Assembly: GCF_022827545.1 (NCBI RefSeq)
Contig: NZ_CP094669.1
Coordinates: 1,268,001-1,332,000, forward strand
Source of the DNA: Hymenobacter tibetensis
GTDB taxonomy: Bacteria; Bacteroidota; Bacteroidia; Cytophagales; Hymenobacteraceae
Length of the DNA stretch: 64,000 nucleotides
Direction: 5' to 3'
Shown here: positions 44,545-54,220 of the stretch, one piece after another
Numbering within the stretch: position 1 is the first letter of the stretch
How the letters are laid out: each line of letters begins with the position of its first letter
The notes under the pieces: model-generated
What the model saw: the letters and a program-made list of their open reading frames with translations, nothing else
Databases searched by the model: none
What the model was told of the DNA's origin: nothing
Position numbers and translations under genes: made by a program

Positions 44545-45678
44545 ATGCTTATTCCATTCAACAAGCCCTATTTCGTCGGTACCGAAACGCGTTATATTGA
44601 GGAGGCAGTGCGTTCCGGCAAACTGTCCGGTGATGGTATGTTCACGCGGCGTTGTGAAGAATGGGTACAAGCTAAGCTTGAAGTGCCGCGGGCTTTACTT
44701 ACTACTTCAGGTACCGATGCGCTGGAACTAGCGGCCCTGCTACTTGATATTGAGCCTGGCGACGAAGTATTGCTACCTAGTTTCACATTTTCCTCTACTG
44801 CTACTGCTTTTGCCTTACGCGGGGCGCGGCTGGTGTTTGTAGATAGCAGCGCCTCCAGCCCCGCTTTCGACGCTACCCAACTAGCCTCTTTGGTTACTGC
44901 CCGCACTCGCGCTATTGCGCCTGTGCACTACGGCGGCGTAGCCTGCGACATGGCTACCGTACTCGAAGTAGCCAAGCGCTACCATTTGACTGTGGTGGAG
45001 GATGCAGCACAGGCGCTTGGTGGCAGCTTCAACGGACAGCCTCTGGGTACACTAGGAGCACTAGGCGCTTTCTCCTTCCACGAGACCAAGAATGTAACGG
45101 CAGGAGGGGAAGGGGGCATGCTAGTGATAAGCGACCCAACACTGATAAAGCGAGCCGAAATCCTGCGCGAGAAGGGTACCAATCGGGCCGCTTTCTTTCG
45201 AGGCGAGGTAGCAAAGTATAATTGGGTGGATGTCGGCTCTTCATTCTTGCCTGCCGAAATAAATGCCGCTTTTCTGTGGGCCCAATTAGAGCAATTGGAT
45301 GTTATCCAACAACGCCGCCAAGCCATTTGGACTCGTTACTTCGAGGAACTGCAACCGTTGCTAGCACTTGGGATAAGCTTGCCCGATATTCCTTCCTACA
45401 CCACTCAAAATGGTCATCTGTTTTATGTGGTGTGTCGCAATTCAAATGAGCAAACCGCTCTAATTGCTTATCTAAAGTCTGAAAGCATTACGGCTATATT
45501 TCATTATCAGCCTTTGCATAGTAGTCCGTACTACGCCTCCCGCCACGACGGGCGCGAACTGACTTGGGCAACTCACTACGCCAATTGTTTGGTTCGCCTA
45601 CCTTTGTATACCGAATTGGAGGTGAGCCAGCAGCAACGCATTATTCGGGCGGTGCTGCGTTTCTACCAACGGTTATAA
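44545..45678 (+). CDS. wecE: TDP-4-oxo-6-deoxy-D-glucose aminotransferase, WecE type
   Basis: 377 residues from ATG 44545 (MLIPFNKPYFVGTETRYIEE), where E. coli WecE also begins. The match to WecE runs along the chain: GKLSGDGMFTRRCEEW, TTSGTDALELAALLLDIEPGDEV, PVHYGGVACDM, VVEDAAQALGG, and AFSFHETKNVTAGGEGG with the PLP-binding lysine in HETKN. EKGTNRAAFFRGEV follows. It makes TDP-4-amino-4,6-dideoxygalactose (Fuc4N) from the 4-keto sugar; glutamate is the amino donor. rmlA and rmlB, needed for the precursor, are not in the window. The frame is open 37 codons upstream, but that part has no match. Confidence 0.92.
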   Translation: MLIPFNKPYFVGTETRYIEEAVRSGKLSGDGMFTRRCEEWVQAKLEVPRALLTTSGTDALELAALLLDIEPGDEVLLPSFTFSSTATAFALRGARLVFVDSSASSPAFDATQLASLVTARTRAIAPVHYGGVACDMATVLEVAKRYHLTVVEDAAQALGGSFNGQPLGTLGALGAFSFHETKNVTAGGEGGMLVISDPTLIKRAEILREKGTNRAAFFRGEVAKYNWVDVGSSFLPAEINAAFLWAQLEQLDVIQQRRQAIWTRYFEELQPLLALGISLPDIPSYTTQNGHLFYVVCRNSNEQTALIAYLKSESITAIFHYQPLHSSPYYASRHDGRELTWATHYANCLVRLPLYTELEVSQQQRIIRAVLRFYQRL

Positions 45679-45705
45679 TTATTTCTGATTGCCTTTCTGC
45701 CGCGT

Positions 45706-46773
45706 ATGCGCATACTTTTCGTCGTTCCGTACCCAACTGGCAAAGCACCCTCGCAGCGGTTTCGGTTCGAACAGTACTTGGACCTTCTAACGCGGGCTGG
45801 ACATTCATATCGGCTGGCTCCTTTTCTCTCCGATGCCACTTGGGCCATCCTGTACAAACCAGGGCAAGCAGGTGCAAAGGCGCTTGGTATTCTGGGCGGC
45901 TTTTTGCGCCGGATAGCATTGCTATTTTCAGCGCCTGCCTACGATTATGTGTTCGTGCATCGCGAAGCCTCTCCCATTGGCCCACCTATTTTCGAATGGC
46001 TACTGGCCAAGGTATTAGGCAAAAAAGTCATTTATGATTTCGATGACGCTATCTGGATTCCCAATACTTCGGAGGCCAATAAGATAGTGGCTGGTGTGAA
46101 ATGGCACCACAAAGTGGCGAGCATCTGCCGGTGGTCGTACAAAATCAGTTGCGGCAACACCTACCTGCGTGATTATGCCGGGCAGTACAATGCTGCCGCT
46201 GTAGTGAACCCAACCACCATCGACACGGTGCATTTACACAACCGTATCCGTGACCAGCGTGCTCCGGGCCGGTTAGTTATTGGTTGGACCGGAACGCATT
46301 CCACACTCAAGTACCTAGAGCAAATAGTGCCGGTAATAGCCGAACTAGAAACTCGCTATGATTTCGAATTTCGGGTTATTTCCAACCAACCTCCTGCGCT
46401 GCCGCTTAAGTCACTGCGGTTTCAGCCGTGGCGTAAGGAAACGGAAATCGAGGACTTGGTAGGCTTGCATGTAGGCCTAATGCCGCTCGAAGATGATCCT
46501 TGGGCGAAAGGAAAGTGTGCGTTCAAAGCATTGCAATACATGGCCCTCGGCATTCCAGCCCTAGTATCACCGGTGGGAATGAACACAGAGGTAGTACAAT
46601 CTGGTGTGAACGGGTACGTGTGCAACAGTGCAGAAGAATGGCGCAACGCCATTGAATCGCTGTTGCTTGATCCCCAAATGCGTATTCAGCTAGGTGAGGC
46701 AGCGCGAGCTACCGTCGTGCAACGCTATTCTGTGCAATCCAATGAAGACAACTTTCTGCGGTTGTTCTCCTGA
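45706..46773 (+). CDS. Glycosyltransferase family 4-like (GT-B)
   Basis: 355 residues, starting 28 bases after wecE. N-terminal domain MRILFVVPYPTGKAPSQRFRFEQYL, then KKVIYDFDDAIWIPN; C-terminal domain with LVIGWTGTHSTLKYLEQIVPV and the donor block GLHVGLMPLEDDPWAKGKCAFKALQYMALGIPALVSP, containing the K..FK.LQYMA.G.P motif of GT4 enzymes. It would be the last sugar transferase of the co-oriented run. The donor sugar is unknown. Confidence 0.87.
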   Translation: MRILFVVPYPTGKAPSQRFRFEQYLDLLTRAGHSYRLAPFLSDATWAILYKPGQAGAKALGILGGFLRRIALLFSAPAYDYVFVHREASPIGPPIFEWLLAKVLGKKVIYDFDDAIWIPNTSEANKIVAGVKWHHKVASICRWSYKISCGNTYLRDYAGQYNAAAVVNPTTIDTVHLHNRIRDQRAPGRLVIGWTGTHSTLKYLEQIVPVIAELETRYDFEFRVISNQPPALPLKSLRFQPWRKETEIEDLVGLHVGLMPLEDDPWAKGKCAFKALQYMALGIPALVSPVGMNTEVVQSGVNGYVCNSAEEWRNAIESLLLDPQMRIQLGEAARATVVQRYSVQSNEDNFLRLFS

Positions 46774-46808
46774 AAGTGCTGCTTAAAGGAATTTACCTGC
46801 CATGCAGT

Positions 46809-48155
46809 TTACGCTGCTACTGCTCTTCGCGCCTGCGTGGCTTGCGGCTTGCGTGTAGCATCTGCATAAAGAATAATTAGGGCTGATAAGTAGAAAGGCA
46901 TCAAGGGAATTTTGTAGCGCACCAAGGTGCCAAAGTTGCCGCTGTTAACTCCAACCCCAATTGCAAGGATAATTGTGAATATAAGGCAGAAAGAAAGTAC
47001 TGGACGAGCCCCAATGAGCCGTATACTGCGCATCACTCCTGCTTTTAGAAGAATGCTCATCGTAAACCAACTAAACCAGAGCGCTTCGAGCGCCGACAAG
47101 AACATAATTGGGTTGCGAGATTCCCAGACAAACGGTCGATAGAGCGTTACGAAAACGGCTTGGGGAGCTACACTAGCTATGCTGCCAAGACTTCCATCTA
47201 ACTTGCCAATGTTGTAGCCAGAGCCTTGGTCTTTCGTCCGGCTATACAGGGCCTGCTGGGTGATTCTGCTTCGCTCGCCAATTTTGTCTACGTCGAAACG
47301 TTCGTCTCCTTCCGTAAGATTTACGGAACCGAAGTAACCCACTGTCAGGCCAACTACAACAAAAAATGGCTTAAGCAGGCTGCGAAGGAATGCATTACTA
47401 ATACGTTGGCTGTTTTCGTTGAATACCCAGAAAAGCGCTGGAGCTAAGAATGACATCAGGATGTACACCTTGATCATAATTAAGAGGTACGCTCCAACTC
47501 CCCCGAATAAAGCGGCCCGCAGAATATTACGTTTCAGAATAAGCCCATAATAAAAGCCATAAAAAACCCATCCTAGCGCGCCCAGACACAGGGAGTCTTT
47601 CATCAAACCAGAGCCCCAGAAAAACACAGAAGGTAAAAAGAATGCCGCTGTAGCTAATTGTTTATAAGCAGCAGGATACAATCTGATAAAAACAATGTAC
47701 ATAGCCCACACACCGGTGAAGCTTATTAGTGCAAAAAATAACGCAAGAACAGTATAACAGTTAAAGCAAAGTAGCCCTAGCCAAGCTACAATTCGCACCA
47801 CAAAAAACTCCGTATTGTCGCCGCCACTGGCGCCAAACCAAAACATGCGAGCCGTGTAGCGCGTGATTTCAGGAGAATTTTCACTTGCAGTGATAAGCTT
47901 CAAACCAGTGCTAAACGATTCCTTGAAGGCTTCGTTGATGATTGTAGCATGGTAGTGATAATTGAAGGTGTCACCCCCGCCGTAGTAAAACTGATAGATC
48001 AGTCCTAATGCAATAGCTCCAACAAATTTCAGTGTAAGAGCTGGAATGAAATATTTTACAGTGAAAACGTTCGTGACCTTCGGTCGTATGGCATACGCTA
48101 GCGCATAGAAGAGCACTAGATAGAAAGGTGTAATGAACAGATCCTGGAGTTGCAT
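46809..48155 (-). CDS. Multi-pass membrane protein, possible polysaccharide polymerase
   Basis: 448 residues with around ten membrane spans and a longer soluble loop near residues 275-330 (NLTEGDERFDVDKIGERSRI, GYNIGKLDGSLGSIAS). I do not recognise a named family. The topology, the large loop and the position beside glycosyltransferases and a flippase resemble Wzy or EpsG-type polymerases, but these diverge strongly and the assignment is only inferred. It converges on the GT4 gene and follows the TPR protein gene by 18 bases on the same strand, suggesting a two-gene operon. Confidence 0.65.
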   Translation of the reverse strand: MQLQDLFITPFYLVLFYALAYAIRPKVTNVFTVKYFIPALTLKFVGAIALGLIYQFYYGGGDTFNYHYHATIINEAFKESFSTGLKLITASENSPEITRYTARMFWFGASGGDNTEFFVVRIVAWLGLLCFNCYTVLALFFALISFTGVWAMYIVFIRLYPAAYKQLATAAFFLPSVFFWGSGLMKDSLCLGALGWVFYGFYYGLILKRNILRAALFGGVGAYLLIMIKVYILMSFLAPALFWVFNENSQRISNAFLRSLLKPFFVVVGLTVGYFGSVNLTEGDERFDVDKIGERSRITQQALYSRTKDQGSGYNIGKLDGSLGSIASVAPQAVFVTLYRPFVWESRNPIMFLSALEALWFSWFTMSILLKAGVMRSIRLIGARPVLSFCLIFTIILAIGVGVNSGNFGTLVRYKIPLMPFYLSALIILYADATRKPQATQARRAVAA

Positions 48156-48173
48156 AGGCGCTAGGGGGTAAGC

Positions 48174-49418
48174 CTACTTCTTGTTTTTCTTCAGATAAGC
48201 CCTTGCCTCCCGGTAAGCAGCCGATTTATTGTCGGCAATGTCCCGCACGATGGTATAGTAGCGGCGAGCAGCGGCAGTATCTTTCTCCTTCTCAGCTATG
48301 CGGGCTAAGTTGTAATTGGAGTGCAGGTAGAAGCCTCCTTTCACTTCTTCGGTGAGTTCCGAGAAAACAATGCACCGCTGGTAGTAATCTTTCGACTTCT
48401 CGAAATCCTTGTAGCGGTTCTGCATCAACCAGCCTAAAAAATAGGTGGCGTAGCGTCCGCTAGTAGCTTCGTAGCTAGGCATGCCCTGATTGAGCTTGGA
48501 CAGGATTTCCAGGCTCAGGCGCTCACATTCGCGAAAGTCGCCAAGGTTGAAGCACGACAACGCGTAGAACCGTTGGAAATAGCCGTTGTCGGGGTAAGTC
48601 TTGGCTAAGCTACGGGCAATAGGAGCAGCCGCTTCCCAGTTGTTCTCCTCGTTGTTGAGAATGCGCATCAAAAAGACCTTGGCTTCCGGACCCACGTAGA
48701 AGCCATTCTCAGCCACACTGCGCAACTGTTGTAATCCTAGCTGCTTGTTCCCTTTCGGAAACAATAGCAATACAGGCTTTAACAGCGGGTAGTTAGTGGG
48801 AATCCAGACAGCATAATAATTGAAAAGCGCCTGTCCGAACAAGAATTCTGGACTCAGCCCATTGGCTTCTTTGCTTAGCTCTAAATACTTCAGGGCGCGC
48901 TTGGCGCTAATAGTGGCCTTGGGCCAGTTAGAACGCTCGGCATTCAACCGCCCATCAAAGCCATAAGCAGCTGCCAAGAAAAAGCAAGCCTCGTAGTTCT
49001 TATCATCAGCATCAAACTGTGCTTCTGCCTTTTGGATGGTGGTATCCATGTAAGCAAAGAACAGTTTGTCGTATTGCTTGGTCTTGATATTAGTAGGCAC
49101 GATTTTCCACCATTGACTGAGCCCCATCAGAAAATAAGGCATTGGGTGGTTGGGATAACGCCGCCGCAATGAGCGGAACTGTTTTTCAGCTCGGTCATAT
49201 TTGCAGTTATACAAGTTCTGCACGGCCCCTTCCAACTCAGTCTGGATATCTTTGTCCAGCAAGAGCCAACCTTTGGTGTTGGCTGTGGGCATGATATCGA
49301 CGTTCTCGGTTTCGATATTGCGGATGGGAGAAGACGACCGGGTGGTATCGGCCCGCTGTGCTAGTGCCAGAAAAGGCAACAACAACAGTAACAGGATAAA
49401 TCGGAGGCGAAGAATCAT
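48174..49418 (-). CDS. Secreted TPR-repeat protein
   Basis: 414 residues. A signal peptide (MILRLRFILLLLLLPFLALAQ) is followed by helical repeats of TPR type, for example YNCKYDRAEKQFRSLRRRYPNHPMPYFLMGL, YFQRFYALSCFNLGDFRECERL and YNLARIAEKEKDTAAARRYYTIV. No enzyme domain is visible. TPR proteins of this sort are protein-binding scaffolds in the periplasm. It is expressed with the membrane protein downstream and may help it in polymer export or assembly; this is inferred only from gene order. Confidence 0.78.
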   Translation of the reverse strand: MILRLRFILLLLLLPFLALAQRADTTRSSSPIRNIETENVDIMPTANTKGWLLLDKDIQTELEGAVQNLYNCKYDRAEKQFRSLRRRYPNHPMPYFLMGLSQWWKIVPTNIKTKQYDKLFFAYMDTTIQKAEAQFDADDKNYEACFFLAAAYGFDGRLNAERSNWPKATISAKRALKYLELSKEANGLSPEFLFGQALFNYYAVWIPTNYPLLKPVLLLFPKGNKQLGLQQLRSVAENGFYVGPEAKVFLMRILNNEENNWEAAAPIARSLAKTYPDNGYFQRFYALSCFNLGDFRECERLSLEILSKLNQGMPSYEATSGRYATYFLGWLMQNRYKDFEKSKDYYQRCIVFSELTEEVKGGFYLHSNYNLARIAEKEKDTAAARRYYTIVRDIADNKSAAYREARAYLKKNKK

Positions 49419-49527
49419 AGAAACAGTTACTTGCAGGTACTACTACGGCGTGGGCCGCAGCAGTGCCCCCCAGTGGGACAACTAAAGTATGGCTTTTGTC
49501 CTAGTTTTGAATAAATAACTGCTCGTT

Positions 49528-50442
49528 ATGAAGCTTTTACACACCTTATGTCGCATTGCGGCACCTTCCGGAAACGAAGCGCCACTCACGCAGTATCTTT
49601 TAGAGTACATCAAGGAACAGCAAAGCAACTGGCTGGTTCAACCTACCATCCTAGCCGGAGACGAATGGCAGGATTGTATTATGTTGGTCTTCGGCGCGCC
49701 GCGCACAGCTGTTTTTGCCCATATAGATAGTATCGGATTCACTGTCCGCTATGGTCAACAGCTTGTGCGGATTGGTGGCCCGGTTGTAGAAGCTGGCTCC
49801 CGCCTCGTGGGGCGCGATGCACAAGGCGAAATAGAATGTGAGCTAACCATCGACGAGGAAACCGGGGAAATAGGCTATGAGTTCACGCGCGAGATTGAGC
49901 GGGGCACCGAACTAACCTTCCGTTGCGACTTCCGCGAGACAGAAACTACTGTACAAAGCTGCTATCTCGATAATCGCCTCGGCGTGTGGAACGCATTGCG
50001 GCTTTGCGAAACTCTTGAAAATGGCATTGTTGCCTTTAGCTGCTGGGAAGAACACGGCGGCGGCTCGGTAGCCTATCTAGCCAAGCATATCTACGAAACC
50101 TACGGTGTGCGGCAAGCTCTGATTTCGGACATTACCTGGGTAACTGAAGGCGTGCAGCCAGGGCAAGGTGTTGTCATCTCCTTGCGCGACTCACTTATTC
50201 CCCGTCGTGCCTATGTAGAGCGCATTCGCCGTATTGCGGAGGCATCTGGTGTAGCGCATCAACTAGAAGTGGAAGGCAGCGGCGGCTCTGATGCGAAAGA
50301 ATTGCAACATGGTGCCCAACCTTGGGACTGGTGCTTTATCGGTGCTCCCGAAAACAATGTGCATTCTCCTGACGAGATAGTAGACAAGCGCGACATCGCC
50401 AGCATGCTGGAACTGTACCAAGTATTGATGAGAGAATTGTAA
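49528..50442 (+). CDS. M42-like metallo-aminopeptidase
   Basis: 304 residues, short compared with about 350 for M42 family aminopeptidases. The two-metal site is traceable: PSGNEAPL opening, VFAHIDSIGF (AHxD), SCYLDNRLGVWNAL (LDNR bridging aspartate), SCWEEHGGG (EE pair), ISDITWVTEG (SD aspartate) and NNVHSPDEIVDKRD (HSxDE histidine). It should clip N-terminal residues from peptides in the cytoplasm. The domain that lies between the first histidine and bridging aspartate is present but compact. It is the first gene of the plus-strand run after the glycan locus and appears unrelated to it. Confidence 0.82.
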   Translation: MKLLHTLCRIAAPSGNEAPLTQYLLEYIKEQQSNWLVQPTILAGDEWQDCIMLVFGAPRTAVFAHIDSIGFTVRYGQQLVRIGGPVVEAGSRLVGRDAQGEIECELTIDEETGEIGYEFTREIERGTELTFRCDFRETETTVQSCYLDNRLGVWNALRLCETLENGIVAFSCWEEHGGGSVAYLAKHIYETYGVRQALISDITWVTEGVQPGQGVVISLRDSLIPRRAYVERIRRIAEASGVAHQLEVEGSGGSDAKELQHGAQPWDWCFIGAPENNVHSPDEIVDKRDIASMLELYQVLMREL

Positions 50443-50513
50443 GGACTATAGAGGAAATATATGGAATCAAGCACAAATTTGAAGTTTACTAATTACTCAT
50501 CTTACTCAATAGC

Positions 50514-51689
50514 GTGTCGGTACTAACTTCTACATCCAGTAAAACAGTTGAGCATCTATCGTATCAAGAGCTTGATATTCTGCATTCTCTGCGTGGTTTC
50601 TGTGCTTTCTATGTGGTAATATTTCATGCCAAATTTATTCTCTGGTCTGGGGGAAACCAGTATTTACAGATGCACCCGCGTGCCACGTGGCAGATACTCG
50701 ATTACATTCTTTTCGGGCTTGACATGTTTAGCGCGGCAGGCTATGAGATGGTTATCTTTTTCTTCACGCTATCAGGATTCTTTATTCGGTATGCGCAACT
50801 GCGTAAACATCGGCGTCCAATAGCCTTTTATATCAACCGGATAGTTCGCATTTATCCTCCCTATTTGTTTTCGGTGCTATTGGCCTGCGGCGTGTTGCTT
50901 GCACTTGGTATACTAGCGCCAGAAGCTTTAACTGGGGCTCCGGAAAGGGAGTTGAATCCTGCTTTGCAGGAAGCAAGACAACAATTATTGAATTTTCACC
51001 TTTCCGATTTGCTGCTAGTAGTTGGCTTCTTGAAGAACAACGAGTTTTACACTGGTTACAACGAAGTGTATTGGTCATTGCTACCAGAAGCGTTGTTCTA
51101 TCTAGGAGTGCCCTTATTCTTCTGGCGAATCAAATGGTACTACATAATCTCTGTGCTGATTTATGTGTTTAATCTCTTCAACTCGTCATTAGTAATTGAT
51201 AATGCGATAGTCAATTATATGTTGACATATAATTTCTACTTCGCAATTGGGGTAGCACTGTATGACTTGGTGATATTCACTGAATGGCTTCGCTGGGTAA
51301 GAAGAGTTTCCAGCAAGCTGCTTTTTGTAGTAGCTGTAATGCTATTCGGGTTGATGCTTGTAGCCGCAGTGACCAAGCTCAAACCTCTATCAGGGACTCT
51401 TGCTGCTATTCTAGCATTCTTAAGTATATCTTCTTTGCTAGCGGGTAAGGTGTCGCCTAAGAATTGGCTGGTACGAGCCACGCACTCTATTGGAATATAC
51501 AGCTTCTCACTTTATCTGTATCATTTCCCTCTCCTGATACTGTGCTATGCAGGGCTAGTATGGCTGACAGGTGATTTAGTTATCTACGCGCGCTATTACT
51601 GGCTAGCAGTGCCCTTAGTGACTATGCTTAGTTACGCATTGTATTTGGTAACGGAACGAGCATCCGTGAACTACTTTAGAAAAGTATAG
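50514..51689 (+). CDS. Acyltransferase family 3 (OafA-like)
   Basis: 391 residues with about ten membrane spans and a GTG start. The family opening LDILHSLRGFCAFYVVIFHAKF holds the R and H active-site pattern (RG..A..V...H). MVIFFFTLSGFFIRYAQLRKH and YFINRIVRIYPPY-like YINRIVRIYPPYLFSV follow, also hallmarks. These inner-membrane enzymes O-acylate sugars on polysaccharides or lipids. Being near the glycan locus it could acetylate the polymer, but it is separated from it by the peptidase. The AT content is higher than in the neighbours. Confidence 0.88.
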   Translation: MSVLTSTSSKTVEHLSYQELDILHSLRGFCAFYVVIFHAKFILWSGGNQYLQMHPRATWQILDYILFGLDMFSAAGYEMVIFFFTLSGFFIRYAQLRKHRRPIAFYINRIVRIYPPYLFSVLLACGVLLALGILAPEALTGAPERELNPALQEARQQLLNFHLSDLLLVVGFLKNNEFYTGYNEVYWSLLPEALFYLGVPLFFWRIKWYYIISVLIYVFNLFNSSLVIDNAIVNYMLTYNFYFAIGVALYDLVIFTEWLRWVRRVSSKLLFVVAVMLFGLMLVAAVTKLKPLSGTLAAILAFLSISSLLAGKVSPKNWLVRATHSIGIYSFSLYLYHFPLLILCYAGLVWLTGDLVIYARYYWLAVPLVTMLSYALYLVTERASVNYFRKV

Positions 51690-51785
51690 CCGCGGGGAAA
51701 GCGCAGAGTGACTTGAATATTAGGTAATAAACTTTATTTTACCCATTCGATTCTTGTTTCTCTACACTTCCAACCCCACCGCTTT

Positions 51786-54029
51786 ATGATGAGTTTTCTA
51801 TACGTCGTGCCCGCACTTGGGCTACTGGCTTTAGTGTACACGTGGTTTCGCTCTGGCTGGGTAAGCCGGCAGGATGCCGGAGACGAGCGCATGCGCACCA
51901 TTGCCGGCTATATCGCCGATGGGGCTATTGCTTTCCTGAAAGCAGAATACAGGGTGATGGTGTTCTTCGGCCTTATTGCTGGCGCCTTCCTATTTTATCT
52001 GGGCAGTACAGGTGAAAAATCCAGCCCTATAATTGTCATTGCCTTTGTCATTGGAGCCCTGCTGTCGGCGGCGGCTGGGTTTATTGGGATGAAGATTGCC
52101 ACGAAAGCGAATGTGCGTACGGCGCAAGCTGCGCGTACCAGTCTCTCAAATGCCCTGAACGTATCCTTCTCAGGAGGCTCAGTGATGGGTATGGGCGTAG
52201 CCGGCTTAGCCGTGTTGGGATTGGGCTCGCTGTTTATTGTGTTCTACCAGCTATTCGTAGTGAACACGGGAGGTAGTGCTAACGGCGTTGAGATGGAAAC
52301 CGCTCTTGAAGTGCTAACCGGCTTTTCCCTCGGAGCCGAAAGCATTGCGCTTTTCGCTCGGGTAGGAGGAGGAATTTATACCAAGGCTGCTGACGTTGGA
52401 GCCGACCTGGTAGGCAAAGTGGAAGCCGGTATTCCAGAAGACGACCCTCGCAACCCCGCCACCATTGCCGACAACGTAGGGGATAACGTGGGCGACGTGG
52501 CTGGGATGGGAGCTGACCTGTTTGGATCCTATGTCGCGACCATCTTAGCTACGATGGTGCTAGGGCGCGAAGTGGTAGCCAATGGCGACCAGTTTCAGGG
52601 TCTTTCCCCCATCTTGCTGCCTATGGTAATTGCCGGCATGGGCATTGTAGCCTCCCTGATAGGCATTCTATTGGTACGCGTAAAAGAAAACGGCAACGTG
52701 CAAGCCGCCCTCAACTTCGGCAACTATGTGTCGGTAGCAGTGTCGGCAGCAGCATCCTACTTCATCATCCGCTGGATGCTCCCAGCAGGTGACTTGATTA
52801 TCGGTCGGCCTGGTTCGGTGCCATTCAATTCCCTGGATGTTTTCTGGGCAGTAGTAGTAGGCTTGGTAGTGGGTACACTGATGAGTATTATCACGGAGTA
52901 TTATACGGCCATGGGAAAGCGGCCCGTGCTGAGCATTGTACGCCAGAGCAGCACTGGGCACGCTACCACCGTAATCGGGGGCATATCGGTGGGCATGGAA
53001 TCGACGGTGCTACCAATTATCGTGCTGGCGGCTGGTATCGTACTTAGCTTCGAGTGTGCGGGCCTCTACGGAGTGGCCATTGCGGCAGCCGGTATGATGG
53101 CCACTACAGCTATGCAGTTGGCTATTGATGCCTTTGGACCTATTGCCGACAATGCTGGCGGAATTGCCGAGATGAGTGAATTGCCCAAGGAAGTACGGGA
53201 GCGTACCGATATTCTGGACGCCGTAGGCAACACCACAGCAGCCACGGGCAAGGGCTTCGCTATTGCTTCGGCTGCTCTTACCTCGCTGGCTCTTTTTGCG
53301 GCGTTCATGGGCACGGCCAAAATCACCTCCATCGACATCAGCAATGCCCGCGTGCTGGCGGGGTTGTTCGTTGGCGCTATGATTCCTTTTATCTTCTCGG
53401 GACTGGCTATTGCAGCCGTGGGCCGGGCGGCTATGGCGATGGTGCAGGAAGTGCGGCGCCAATTCCGTGAGATTCCTGGCATCATGGAAGGCACTGGCCG
53501 GCCGGAGTATGAGAAGTGCGTAGCTATTTCCACCCAGGCTGCCATCCGCGAGATGATGCTGCCAGGTGCCATTGCGCTCATCGTCCCTATCATTATTGGC
53601 TTTGCTTTCGGTCCTGAAGTACTGGGTGGTACCTTGGCTGGCGTCACGGTGAGCGGAGTGCTGATGGCCATCTTCCAAAGCAATGCCGGGGGAGCTTGGG
53701 ACAATGCTAAAAAGTCGTTTGAAAAGGGCGTGATGATTGATGGCGTGATGCAATACAAAGGTTCAGATGCGCACAAAGCTTCTGTTACTGGCGATACCGT
53801 TGGCGACCCTTTCAAGGATACCTCTGGTCCTTCCATGAACATTCTCATCAAGCTCATGAGCATTGTGTCCCTGGTGATTGCGCCACACATTGCTGCTCCC
53901 GATCGTGGAGTTGCCCCTGCCCAAGGAAAACGCCCCATTGATATGCAGGCCCGCCCCCATGTGCGCTACACCGACTCCGGGGCGCACGCGACAGAAGCGC
54001 TGTTCGTGCTGCTGCGTCAGCAACTGTAG
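51786..54029 (+). CDS. hppA: Membrane-bound ion-pumping pyrophosphatase
   Basis: 747 residues, about 16 membrane spans. It couples pyrophosphate hydrolysis to H+ or Na+ pumping across the inner membrane. The catalytic block [20 protein letters not shown] with [20 protein letters not shown] is complete, as are the second acidic motif DNAGGIAEM and the late [16 protein letters not shown]. The [12 protein letters not shown] segment has Ala and Gly where potassium-independent pumps have Lys and Thr, so this is the K+-stimulated type; the pumped ion cannot be read with certainty. Two ATGs are adjacent (51786 and 51789). A terminator follows. Confidence 0.95.
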   Translation: MMSFLYVVPALGLLALVYTWFRSGWVSRQDAGDERMRTIAGYIADGAIAFLKAEYRVMVFFGLIAGAFLFYLGSTGEKSSPIIVIAFVIGALLSAAAGFIGMKIATKANVRTAQAARTSLSNALNVSFSGGSVMGMGVAGLAVLGLGSLFIVFYQLFVVNTGGSANGVEMETALEVLTGFSLGAESIALFARVGGGIYTKAADVGADLVGKVEAGIPEDDPRNPATIADNVGDNVGDVAGMGADLFGSYVATILATMVLGREVVANGDQFQGLSPILLPMVIAGMGIVASLIGILLVRVKENGNVQAALNFGNYVSVAVSAAASYFIIRWMLPAGDLIIGRPGSVPFNSLDVFWAVVVGLVVGTLMSIITEYYTAMGKRPVLSIVRQSSTGHATTVIGGISVGMESTVLPIIVLAAGIVLSFECAGLYGVAIAAAGMMATTAMQLAIDAFGPIADNAGGIAEMSELPKEVRERTDILDAVGNTTAATGKGFAIASAALTSLALFAAFMGTAKITSIDISNARVLAGLFVGAMIPFIFSGLAIAAVGRAAMAMVQEVRRQFREIPGIMEGTGRPEYEKCVAISTQAAIREMMLPGAIALIVPIIIGFAFGPEVLGGTLAGVTVSGVLMAIFQSNAGGAWDNAKKSFEKGVMIDGVMQYKGSDAHKASVTGDTVGDPFKDTSGPSMNILIKLMSIVSLVIAPHIAAPDRGVAPAQGKRPIDMQARPHVRYTDSGAHATEALFVLLRQQL

Positions 54030-54142
54030 TACCTGGCTTGAACCGAATGGTCCTAGCTAGTATGCCGCTCGAAGACGGATGGTCCTGCTATCTGTACAGC
54101 AGCACTCGGCGGTAACCATTCTACTGGGCTGTAGACAGAAGA

Positions 54143-54174
54143 GCCGCCTTTCCGTACCGGGGAGGCGGCCTTTT
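54143..54174 (+). terminator. Rho-independent terminator after the pyrophosphatase
   Basis: GCCGCCT (54143-54149) and AGGCGGC (54163-54169) form a 7-base GC stem, followed by CTTTTCT. It lies about 115 bases after the hppA stop. Confidence 0.8.
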
Positions 54175-54178
54175 CTAT

Positions 54179-54186
54179 TACCTTTG
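54179..54186 (+). promoter_or_regulatory. Possible Bacteroidetes -7 promoter box for hpt
   Basis: TACCTTTG matches TAnnTTTG and lies 35 bases before the hpt start, immediately after the terminator. No clear -33 box was found because the terminator stem occupies that position. Confidence 0.4.
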
Positions 54187-54220
54187 ACGGCTCGCTCCCC
54201 TGCGGCCCAACCCCATACGG

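Noticed and set aside
46809..48155. Naming the membrane protein as Wzy
   Set aside because: No diagnostic motif is visible; topology and position alone are insufficient, so it is kept as a possibility only.
53066..53938. 290-codon minus-strand frame inside hppA
   Set aside because: It mirrors a complete pyrophosphatase and has no independent support.
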